64,000 nucleotides of DNA from Membranipora membranacea (taxonomy: Eukaryota; Bryozoa; Gymnolaemata; Cheilostomatida; Membraniporidae). Where the stretch lies: positions 11,346,001-11,410,000 of the forward strand of contig OU612075.1 of assembly GCA_914767715.1 (NCBI GenBank), given 5' to 3'. Of this stretch, positions 38,860 through 51,000 are shown one piece after another (within the stretch, counting starts at the first letter, position 1; each line of letters opens with the position of its first letter). The notes beneath the pieces are model-generated. The model saw only the letters and a program-made list of their open reading frames with translations, was not told where the DNA came from and did not search any database. The position numbers were made by a program, and so were the translations under genes.

Positions 38860-39120
38860 ATTGACGGCAGCACACACACTCAGAATGCTTGGCATATAAA
38901 GGCCATAGCCACAAGGATACAGAATTGATACTTTAAGCCGCACTGGCCAACGGCAGCACATCAACTTGGATCGCTTGGCTTATAGAGACCATAGGTTTAG
39001 GGACATAGAATTACACCTTACGCTGCGCTGGTCGCCGGCAGTTAAATTAGACATTCGGCGAGCAAATGATAGCAGATATTACAGCAGGAGTATAGCTAAG
39101 GATACATGCATACAGAACCA
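38860..39120. repeat. About 92-bp tandem units (2-3 copies)
   Basis: Units beginning ACGGCAGCACA, with GCTTGGC(A/T)TATA, ACAGAATT/ATAGAATT and CTGGCC/CTGGTC landmarks, occur at about 38,862 and 38,950. A third, diverged unit starts at about 39,043 (GCCGGCAGTT). Confidence 0.55.
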
Positions 39121-39245
39121 TAGTGACACTAACCATACTCTGACAGTTATCCAGATTAAGGTTGAGGTATATTGATGACATCCCATTGTTTGAATAATTA
39201 AGCCCACAAGATTGGGCATTAAAGCACCCATACAATGAAGATTGG

Positions 39246-39765
39246 GGTTATCAAAGCTGTTTCTCCAGCTAATCAGCTTCAAAACAAGCCCAAAATTTAC
39301 CCTCTCAGTCCACTACAAGCTGTGTTATGAGGCATTGAAGTTGGCTCTTTCAATAATTGCTCGTGAAATCGGAAAGCCTGGGTGTGAGGTCACAACAGGG
39401 TTTTCGACCGATATTCATCATTTTTTGTATATGGAACTATTAAAGTGAAACCAACTTTTTTTCCCCACAAAATATGCGTTTATATGCTTCAATTTTTTGC
39501 TTTGGATTAATCTCGATGACGTCATGAGCTACGTTGGATTTCATCTCGTTTCATCCAATTTTGACGGAATTCCACGAGTCCAAAGTTTCTAATGGTAGAC
39601 ATATACGCAAAATGTGTGTCTATGACATCATATCCCCCTGCGCAAGGCTCGCGAGCAAACGCCAGCGAGGCCTAACTTTGATAAGACGTAACTTTGGTCC
39701 TGGTTGACCAATTGAGCTGTTCTTGGGCTCATTTTAAAGCTTATAAGCTGGAGCAGTCCCTTCGA
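39246..39765. mobile_element. About 520-bp repeat with imperfect terminal inverted repeats
   Basis: The left end (GCTGTTTCTCCAGCTAATCA then GCTTCAAAACAAGCCCAA) and right end (TTGGGCTCATTTTAAAGC then TTATAAGCTGGAGCAGTCCC) are imperfect inverted repeats of about 45 bp. There are no genes. A second copy, in the opposite orientation and split in two, lies at about 43,655-43,935 and 62,645-62,815 on either side of the large element. Confidence 0.7.
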
Positions 39766-40311
39766 TTATTTTATGGTTCATTGTGTGGATGCTTTAAATG
39801 AGACTGTTTCACAAATTTTACGTAGCCAAAATTCTGTACAATTTTATCAATCGAAATGGAAACTCGTCAAAATAATTGACACACGAACTGAATTGAAACA
39901 GCTCAGCAGCGTTACTCTTGCACATTGTACATTAGCTGTTCAGCTTACCGCTGAGGTCTTGTTGATTAATTGTCTGCTAGAATCATCCATTGTCTCACAT
40001 CCCAAGTTTTACTTTTGTCAGCCACTTGAGTCTAACTGAGCGACTACCATTACATGACCACAGAACCATAGGATCCAGGACCGCTATTCATTCTAAATAT
40101 AATTCTAAACAAATCTTAACCAGTTACTCAAAAGTAACCCAAAAACAGCACCCAAAACAAACAAATTACACCTATAACACCCATTATATGTATGTATGTA
40201 TATATTTGTATCAATTCTCATGATAAAATCAATGTTTCTCTTGTGCTCTGTGAATAAAAATAAAGTTTTAAAAATTATAATAAAACATTGACTAGATTTA
40301 TAATAAATGAA

Positions 40312-40689
40312 TCAAGCTATTCGATTGAGCAGTTTTACACATAATGATCGAAAACAGTATTTACGGCAGTTTACACGGTAGGCTGGCACTCTGTATCTAC
40401 CAGATGGGAGTTGTTCTAGCGTTATGACAGTGTCTTTGCCCGAAGCGAACATTCTCAGGCATTTAGTTTTGAAGAATTTATCGAATATATCGTCTATGGT
40501 TGTAACTTCAAGCCTGCCTTTGCTTAGTCTACGTGCTGTGTTGATGAGGTGATTGTACTGGTTCTTAATATCAGATGAGAGGTGTCCGTATATAATACAT
40601 AGGTGATATTGTAGGACACTTTCGAGAAATGAGGTGTATGCCAGCTTAATGGTAGTTGTCTTGACATTCATAAAGGCTAGCTGCTTCAT
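40312..40689 (-). mobile_element. LINE reverse-transcriptase C-terminal fragment
   Basis: An open frame of 125 codons reads TTIKLAYTSFLESVLQYHLC, NHLINTARRLSK and, near its end, LPSGRYRVPAYRVN then CVKLLN. This follows the CR1/L2 pattern (FYxSFIESVLTF ... IVNTASKI ... LPSGRRYRVPxxKxN ... AIKLLN). It is 5'-truncated; no catalytic YXDD lies in this part. A partial inverted copy of block A follows at about 40,800-40,960. Confidence 0.75.
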
Positions 40690-41298
40690 GATGAATTACC
40701 CTTAAAAGATTACATGGTCACCAACTTACCACCCTTCGACTGAAACTTTGGCACAGGGTAAAAACTGTGCTTACCCAAAAATAAATCATTTCATAAAAAA
40801 ATGCTGCCGAATGAGTTGGATGAGATTTACAACATGACAAAAGCATGGATAAGCTATACAACATCGATGGTTGTATGTGTAAATCATCAAGCATTTATGA
40901 CTTAATCTGTTACAATCTCTGAACAACTATCCTAAACCTCAGCCGACAGACATAAATAGCATTATATTTTGACCTTAGTAATATTAATTTATTGATTAGG
41001 TGAATATGTAAATATGTCTCATTGGTCACAAACCATGGTTACAATATAGATCACTTCACACATAGGCTCCTGATCTTTTTAAGGTCATGCCTGATACTAA
41101 CTTGAGAACTACCGGTCTGATTATCTTGATTTTACATTCTGATTGTAGCTTTTTCTTGCTTAGCAAATTTTAAACCCTCAATTTTATTTTATTTTACTTT
41201 TAATGATTTTGATTACCATTCAAAAAACTTAAGCCACTAGTGCCTATGCAAAATGATAGGAGCTTTACGCAAAACGGGCTTTAGGCATTATCGCCAAT

Positions 41299-41755
41299 GT
41301 GCATTACATTCCATATTATCTCATTCCAACCGAATCCATTACACAATCAATACAACTCCTACCTCTTCCTAAGCTTGTTTGTTATTTCACTTCACTTTTT
41401 GCGCATAAGATAAACAATTTTTTAACACCTCCATTTATTTATAGAGGGTTTAAAAACACTACCAATTTCAATTTTCGTGATAGACATTTACTTTTATATC
41501 ATACTGACGATCTAAGATACAAAGTTTCTGCTACATACAATTCTTTACCATTACATTTGAGATCTAAAGAGAAGTTCAGTTCATTCAAAACATTACTATT
41601 CAACTATATATTATCGACTCGACCAACATCATTGATGATATTATTTCCTTTCTGTTTCTTTTTTTTTCTATTAAAATTTTTTTTTCTGGCACTGAGTGCA
41701 AAACATTTCGAATGAGATGACTTTGATTGCCAATAAAAGTATATATATATAGGAG
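41299..41755 (+). mobile_element. LINE reverse-transcriptase C-terminus and 3' end
   Basis: The 138-codon frame contains RDRHLLLYHTDDLRYKVSAT then YNSLPLHLRSKEKFSSFKTL, the terminal block of many non-LTR polyproteins (FSFRAxxxWNSLPxxIRxxxSFxxFKxxL). The 3' end CCAATAAAAGTATATATATA follows. The same 3' end is at 19,995-20,115. It is 5'-truncated. Confidence 0.75.
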
Positions 41756-42008
41756 CTAAAACAGATTTCAGAGATAGCATTAATCAAGCTTGGACTCCAT
41801 TAAAGCAGACAAGCGCCAAATAAAATTGTCAATTGGACATTCCATATACCCACAAGTATAAAATTTACTCCCCTACATTTATAATATAGCAAATTTTACG
41901 CCATGCAGTGTTATCATTTTAGAATTATCATTTTAGCATTATCAATATCATTTAGCATTGTCATTTTAAACAAAATTGTGCAAGGTTGCAGAGGATATTG
42001 TTCTCAAG

Positions 42009-45000
42009 ATGACAGACACAAATTTTTACAGACCTGATGGTCCTTACTCTTGGATAGTACTAGCTATAGTTATATTGAATTCTTTCAGTACATACGGTTT
42101 CACTGCTGGAACAAATGGGGTTCTGGCGGATGCCATTCCCGATATTTTCGATAAGGATCAGGCTACCACAAACATAGTGCCATCGATGTCCATCGCTGTA
42201 TATCTGTTTGGGAGTAAGTTATCTAAATTCTGCCTAAATGATTTGTCACCAATATCACTGTCTAAATCATGTCAATCCGATCCACCTTTTTGAATTGCTT
42301 TGTGTTACAACTTGTGAATTAATAGTTTATTGATATCTTTATAATATGGCAGCAATGTGCATGCTCTTCAATATTCTGAGTAGGTATCACTACGAAACCA
42401 TTTACTCACCTACATTTATAACATAGCAAATATTACACCATGCAGTCTCATTATATTATCATTAGCAATTTACCAGCGATGACTTGGCCTTCCACAACTC
42501 TCATCAACAGAGTCACTAATGGCACTGCAAGATGTAAAAAATGCGTATAATATAAATCAGGGCCATAATATATAGAGAAATGGTAGGGAGGTAAAAGCCT
42601 ATAAAGGCTACCCAAAGACCAAAGCATGTTATAACATGCTTTGGTCTTTGGGTAGCCTTTGTAGGCTTTTACCTCCCTACCATTATGGCCCTGATTTATA
42701 TTATACGCATTTTTTACATCTTGCAGTGCCATTAATGACTCTGTTGATGAGAGTTGTGGAAGGCCAAGTCATCGCAGCTATCGGAGCTGTTCTATGTTTA
42801 CTTGGTGTCGTATTATTGGCATTTGTCACCATGTTATGGCAGTTAGTCTTATCCTACAGTGTGGTCGCAAGTAAGTCATTTATGGGTTCTACTTCTTACC
42901 TCAAGAACATTATAGTTTGTCGAAGAACAGGGCTATCATTAAAATTGGTGGTCTTTTGAAGTAAAATTGTAACAGCCATCACCTGTCACGTATCAGGCTT
43001 TCACAATGAATGTTCTGGCTGTCACTGGAAATGCCATAATAATCATAATTCCGATTCACTTCCAGTGGCAAAAATAATGACATTTAATTACACATTTATT
43101 AACAAAATTACTTCCCTGCTGGTGCATGCAAAGATGGGGGAGGGGGGTTGCCGGTAATGCGGTATCAATTTTTGTTTAAACGTTTATTGACAAGCAATCT
43201 TCATCATTAAAATGATGTTCTTCCGAGTGTGCCAAGATAAAACAAAAATAAATAAATATTATGGAATAAATAGATAAAGAAGAAATATGGAAGATAAAGA
43301 TTAACAATGAAAATGGTTATGTCTTAGACATGAAATACATAAATGCATATTGTCGGAATGACTTTAAATTGTTTGTAGACCTGATCTGTTGCAGAAGGCT
43401 AATGAAAATTATAAAAAGATTGCAAAGAAAATTGTTTGATGGAGGTTTCAGATAATGCGTTTCAGATAAGGTTTCAGACAATTGGGGTAACTTGCCATAA
43501 AATTTTCATCTGTCAATATTTATGCTTTCTGCTTCTGCCTCACCAAATTCTTGATTCCCCTACCTACCCTACGATATATGTATATTTTCATTGTCAGGAG
43601 ACATTATACAAACGTGGATAACTTCATTCTTTAAAGCATCCGTTAGATAAATCTTAAAATAATCAGAGGAACTGCTCCAACTTATAAGCTTCAAAATGAG
43701 CCAAGAACAGCTCAAACAGCAACTAGGGCTGGTGTTACGACTTATGAAGGGAAGGGCTTACTGGGGGATATGATGTCATAAACATACATTTTGCGTATAT
43801 GTGTACCATTAGAAACCTTGGGCTTGTGCTATTTCATCAAAATTGTATGAGACGAGCTGTAATCCAACATAGCCCGTGTCATCATAGTGATCAATCTATT
43901 GCAACAAATAAAGGAGATTGACAGATATTTTGCTTAATAATCCTTTGAAAGTATCAAGTTAAACTTCCTCGCATTCAATCCAATTAAAATATTGTTTTGA
44001 GCCAATGCACATATTCTAATTGACCGCATGACCAGAGCAACACTTGCATCTATTAGACATGAACTGAACAAAGTTTCAAAACTATTCTTTCCTGTAAAAT
44101 TCTAATCAGGTTAATTTTGAAACCATGGTCAGATCAGGGGAGATCCTTCACAAGTTGAATGATAAACATTGTTGTTCTAGATATAATCAATAGAAGGTGT
44201 CAATTTACATCTAAATTTGAAACCATGGAGCGCTTAGTTCTAAACCACTATTGGTGTAAGTGATTACCTGCAAACAATTAATTCTATTCAAAGCAGGTAT
44301 TATCATTTGGATGAATCCTCAGTAGTTTCACAACAATGCAATAAACGGTTCTATATTAAAACCAGTTATGAATCGCACGGTGGATTCATTTCTAATCACT
44401 ATAAGATTGATGTTGAAGCATTATCAATTCAAAACCCTCCCCAACGTATAATGAGCTGAACATGCTCTCCTCCAAAAAAGAGCTGGTCTGCTAGTTGTGA
44501 ACTAATGTATGATTACATAGAGTTTAGCCTTGGTATGAGAAAGCACTATTACGGCCTAGGGAGATGCGAAGGGAGATTATAACATTATATTCTATCCTAT
44601 ATTCTTTATCCCTGAGTAACCCCTCCGTTGTTTCCATGTAGAACGTGATTTATCTTCACGTGTGGAATTTCCCACTGACTGACAAACGTACAGGCACTGA
44701 CCCTCCCAACCATGCAAACTTAATCATTGACCAGAATGAGTAATAGATTGGCTCAGTAGGCCTAAAGCTGATACACAAGACAAATCTTAAAATTATAATC
44801 TGACTGATTCCATGTATAACAGCAATTATGCCACAACTAGATTCGTATCTGGAACGCCTGGTTATAACAACAACTTTCATGCGAAGTTCTTTGTATCTGT
44901 TTCCTCACAGTTTTTTTTGGGAATAGTTTGATGAATACTTCCCTTGTCATGTTCACAATACATTGTCACAGTTATATGTAGAATTAGCCTATTTATTTTG

Positions 45001-48000
45001 GTACTTGATTTGAGATAATCTATATGAATATATATCCTATAGTTAAGGCAACAGTGTTGTGTGCTGAGACCCCCTACCATCACAGCCAATCGCTAGCAAT
45101 TGCAATCAGATTTTAATTTATTATTTAGGAGTTGTCCTCCTTTTAGCATGCCGTATTGTCACAAAATATATTTACTTACATAGCGTTTGAGTAGTGGTTG
45201 TTAAGACCCTAGCTGCGTGTGTGTGAAGTTTGCCATTCATAAAAATTCAAGACTTGACAGACCGTAAGGCACGAGGTAAGTATACTGTAAATCCCTGGAT
45301 AATTTTATTCAGTCTGAAGTTGTAATAGAAAAAATCAGCTTGAGTGCATTCAGCTGCAAGTGAAATTACAAATTTTATATAATAAAGAGTATATACAGCA
45401 TGAATGGAGTACAGTCCAAATAAAAAGTTGTTCCATGTTATAACTGGGATTGGAGCGGCACAATGTCATAATCTCAAATCTGTATGCAATAGAAATATGC
45501 CAACTGACCTCTCATATACAGAGAAAAGTTTCTTAAGTATGACAAGACAGTGATAAAATTGGAAATCGCACCATCACACTACTAAACAAATACTCCTCGC
45601 TGTGAGATAACTTTACTGTTTTTATAGAAAAGAATGTCCATTGGTGCTTTGTTCCTAAATGCACTTATCATAATATTACTTACATTATTCTGATTTGTGT
45701 CAGATATTAGATATGCCCTTATGTTGGGGTCATAATCTACACTGGCAGAATAGCACACTAGCATTGGGCCATTGAGTATCTTGTCAATGATCCATATTTC
45801 TGGCTGACCATCATCCAGCACAGATAAGCAGACTGCCATTCCAACATGGTAGCTACTCCCTTTATAATCCACTGATGTGACAACCCCTCCTTTATGATGA
45901 TACGATGTTGGCGGAGTTACCAAATCAACCTGCTTGCTCCAGTGGTGGAATGAGTTGAGCTGGTATCTGGTGGCTACTGTCTTAGGTACATTGATGAAAT
46001 TACCTGTGGATGGAGCAAAAAGCATCAGGAGTTAAACAATCTCTGTATAATATTAATGTTTGTTGTGAATGCTGAATGCGCTGATGTTGTGAGTATTGTT
46101 ATAGAATTATTTAGTGTGAGGATGTAGCTGTTAGTGGGGGGTTGAATATAATTTTTTTTGTGTTTATGGTTAAATTCTGACTGATTAATATTTTATTAAT
46201 TATCTATAGCATGCATATAACGATGTAAAATGATTGTTGGGTCAGAGGTAGTCCAAGCAGGTCCAAGTAGGTCCAAGTTTGGTCCATTTGCCGGTATTTG
46301 GAGTTGTTCCCCCTCCACTGGTCCGATTGCTGCGACTAACCAATAGAAGAGGACCACCTGGTTTGTAGGCACACTGGATCAAACTGCTTCTAGGTCAGCG
46401 GTCAACAATTGTAAAACTGATTCATATGATTTCTGCATACACGATCTAACACACAACAATAATATCGTAAGGTTTCTATTTTTCAAATTGGCAACATCAT
46501 TTGATCATATTTGATAGCAGTACTCATAACCAAAGACTCTCTTTACTCACATGATGATGATGCAACTAGTTTAGCCATCTTATGCTTGGCTTCAAATCTG
46601 ATGCACCAATAATCACTTAGTGGGCCATTACGTCGCACCGCCTGTCCATAATGGGTCATGAAATGATGCTTGGGCGTCAGTGTCTCTCCTGGGTATATCT
46701 GTAAATAAAAGGACAGCTGTGATGGCTAATAGGGTTAAGAATATATAAGCTCATGCCAAATAATCAGGTTTGATGACAACCGGGAACATTGTTTATTATA
46801 AGGATACAAGAGCTCATTTAGTACATCAGTCCTAGATCAAGCATGCGTTTCCCGCCACCACAGGCTCACCAGTAGAAACGGGACAACTGGAATGCTGGAA
46901 AATTTACATAAATCCCTCAATGATAAAACTGATCAACGCACCGATAAAAAGTTCTCATGGTGAACCTGGACAAGCCATTCCAGTACATAGGTTGAAGATT
47001 CAGTTGTCACGGGACTGAATATATATTCCACAATCTCTCTCAGTTGAAGGTACACTTCCCATTTCTCATCCCCCTTGCCTATCACACTCCCGATCATGAA
47101 AGGTAGCAACCTCAGCAAACACCACATCTGAGATGATGTCTGTCTGACCTTGACTTCCCCACGCTCCAACAAAATAGCTGAAGGTTTGTTCTTCTTATCA
47201 TGAAATCTACAAGAACACAAGTCAATTCATTTATATACAAACTTAATTTATATTCAAATTTCACTGATCATTTGGTTTATAAGAAGCTACGATATGATAC
47301 AGCTACGACGGAGATGGGGGTCCGGCAATAATTTATTCGTGAACAGATCTGTACAATACAGCCCATAAGCAACTCTGTTTTTTGGACCATTGATTAATCA
47401 TCTATCGTGTATCAACTACACTTTAATTCTTATGTGGTTGGCAGCATATCAGCTGGAGGCAACAATTTTTGATTATATGGTGCTGACAAAAATAAGGTAG
47501 CTTTCCTAATATCATTCATTTGTCTCCGTCGCCTAAACCACATTGATCATAAATGGAGATTCAAACCTATCAATTGATCATGTTATTGGGGTTTGAAAGC
47601 AAATGGCTTACCCGTAGTCATAAGATTTGATGATACCGTTGAGTTCGTTGAGAGAAATGAGCTTGCTACTAATAACATGAGTTAGCAAGAGAGCAACTTC
47701 CTTCTTAGCGATGCCTTTGAATATGTCATGCATGAGATCAGGGCAGAATGACTCCACAGCATTGAAGTATTTCAGTTCATCGAAAACGCAGGGCCCCTTG
47801 ACTCCATGTTCTGATGATCCTGAGGGATTGTTAACATCAGTTTGATGATCTTGAGTATTCCTGAGTAAAGACTTGTCCTCCCTTGTAGCATGCTTGGTCT
47901 CAGCCTGATGCATCTTGCAGAATCGACAGAAGTGGTTGGCAGAAAAGCTACCCATGAAACCTTGACTTTCGTTTGCTGCTAAGTTATCTCCTGGTAAATG

Positions 48001-51000
48001 AACAATGGTACCATATATTTTCTCTGGCATTCCTCTTATAACAAGTCCATTTTCCAGTCTCTTCAGGTCTTTAATCAATGGCCGGAGAACTCTAGCATGC
48101 CCGAATTCTTTTACATCACTTGAATGGGCTATTATAGCTAGGTGTATGGATGATAGACTGCTCCTGTTTGGACAGTTTAATATGGAGAAGTAGTACATGG
48201 TGAGCTTGTTGATGCCAGATTTACTTCCTAGAGGATTTCCAACCTCGATATCGTCATTGTATACTGCTATCTTGAGGGCACAGGGATGGTTTTGGAATAG
48301 CTCATTTGTCTGTATGAGAGTCGCCACACCTGCTTCATGATCACTGAATTAACAAAGTAAGGTAAATTTAAGAACCCAAAATCAGATGTGATATCAACTG
48401 AAGGTAAATCTGACAAAATTTAAAGCAACCATTGGCTTAACCTGTTTTACGATGCACACAATTACACCTTGTTTGGCAAAGATGTTGGCGTTTCAGGATG
48501 GTAAGAATTAGAATGTTAATGTTTAGCAAAACTCTTAATGAAAAGAATATTTCTCAGCGTACTTCTGTTGTTTAATCAAAAATGTAAAAAGGTACAAGTT
48601 CTTACCGAGTTTGATTGGATACTACAGCGTTTCTGAATTCAGGCTTTGAGTACAGCAGTTGAAGGGTTTCCGTCAGAGGCACGTACTGTATTGTTGAAGC
48701 AACTGTTTGGGTCCCTGATGACTGAGAGTCAATTCGCGATCCTACAGCAACTTCATGTGGTCCAACCATTCCCTGAGCTATTAGTGTTTTGATTCTATGG
48801 TATTCAGTCTTGTAGTTAACAAAAGGATCGCCAACAGAGACAAAGATGTTTCTCATTTTGACCGAGAGAGTGTCATCAGCTAGCAAGAAAAAATTGAAAA
48901 AGATAAAAATATAAATTAAGTAAGAACAAAACAATGTCATGATCAACTGCATGCAGTTGGCTTATGAACACAAGGAACAGCCAATAATCCTGTCAATGCT
49001 ACTCCTGTCATTAGTAGTCATGTTGGGGCAAGAAAAACCTCAATCTGTGGAGCTTTTCAGTATTTTTATTTATTTGTCATGTTAATGAACGAAAACTCTA
49101 TTTTGAATATGGTTATAAATTGAAATTTACAACCACAATATGGTGTTACCGTTTTACTAGCCTAAATTAATCAAATACAAGCCTAATCTTATATTCACTA
49201 TATTCTGATGCTTCGAATGAGTTGTCCGCTCACGAATCAAATGAAGAATGCTTACGATTTCTATTATGATAAAACTTAAAAAAAGAACTGCCGCCAGTCT
49301 TTTTCACTAACCATTCATCTACGCCATCATATGCTACCAAAGCTAATCAACACGATTCCTGAATTTGAATGACGATGCTACCGGAAGTAAACCTAAATGC
49401 TGTTCCCATGTATCGATTAACCCTATAATCGACATGGTCAATGTCACTTTCATTAAAACTGTTCCTAGAAGCAATTAAACTATGACAAAAACAATTCTGG
49501 TTCATCCACATTAGTTTTTAGCTTAGGAATAGATGAAATAGAGAATATTAACCAGCCTTTCACTAGCTCCTCAGATCTTCGGCGAACATCCTCCAAAATG
49601 GTGTTCATCAGCTCCGAAGTTGCTTCTATAACATGTTGAATGGTCGACCGAGTTGTGCTTCCTTTACTGTATAACTCTAGTACGAATCTGGGAAATATAA
49701 TTTAGCAGCTGATAGTGCCAGTGCATAGTTTTTTTATTATAGTTAGCCATCTCAGACATATTGACAGAATAAGAGTGTATTTGTGAGACTTCAACTGTCA
49801 TTTTTATTATTTTATTATTCGCTGAATAAAATTTATTGCTGTGTACAATGAGTAACTGGGTACTAACTTAGCCCAGTCAGAGTTTGTACTTAATTTATGT
49901 GTTCACCGTTGGTACTCCACCAGATTTTCCACATTGAGTAGCATTGTTACGCAATGTGATTTGCAGGTCACATCGATCATCGCCATTTATCTGATTTTCG
50001 ACAAGCAAATCAATCGCCAGTAAAACGATGGATGGGAACTTACCTTGAGACAAACGATTCTATGTGAGCGGACCCGTCCATTTGTATATCAGCACATGTG
50101 TTGTCGGCATCTTCCTGACACATATCATCTACTGAAGGCTCTGGACATTGACCTGCATACATTCATCAAGGCATATTAATTACAGCTTTTAAAGGGTCCA
50201 AAATAAATTCATTGACTTTTATGTCACATTCAAGCCCAGCCAATGCACAATGGGTCTCCTTGCTCATGGACGCTTTCTTGAACAGAAGGGAAGTCAGCTC
50301 ATCATTTTACTAAGAGTCAAGATCAAGATTAGAATGAAACTGTATTGAGGATGGATAACATGTCTTCAGCTCACCTAGTGCAGTCGGCAACATTTGTTCT
50401 GGCTGAGATACGTCCTCAGGAGTTTTTGTGTAGTTTGTCTCTTCTACATTTGAATCATGAGAACATTTGCCTTCTATAAATTATAAAATAACACTGGTAC
50501 TTGGCATGGGCATCGTGAAGTCCTTTTCCGCAATGTAAATGCCAGTCACATACAGAGTTATTTTTCAATCGGTAAGTCATTGTTTTTAGAACCAAGATAG
50601 CAAATCTCAGTTCAATCCTCCTATTATATTGAAGTCAGTATTTAAGACAAACTTCTTGACCTGCAAGTTCTCATTCCACTTTCCACAGTTAGGACGCATA
50701 CCTGGGAAATTGCTCTGCTGAATCTTAGAATTTGGCCCGTGTTTACTTGTGACATGGTTGGTGAACTTTCTTGTACCCGTCGTGTTAAATGTACAGTTTC
50801 CACATTGCTGAAATAAACAATTATCAAAACAATGCAAATGAGGAGGACATCGATATTATCTTTGAGCAGCCAAATGATGACTTGTTGAAAAAAATTCTAA
50901 CAACTTTGAAAACGTCACAAGAGTTTTTGTAAACGAAATTTTGCTGCTCAGCATAGGCACACAAGCTGAAAAATTCAAGCGAAGTTATTCAAGAGCACTT

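Noticed and set aside
43936-44400. CACTA-type terminal inverted repeat at the left end of the large element
   Set aside because: No sequence matching the right end (TACCACGGTGGTTTCG) was found near the inferred left boundary, only a subterminal copy at 44,371; the exact left end is left open.
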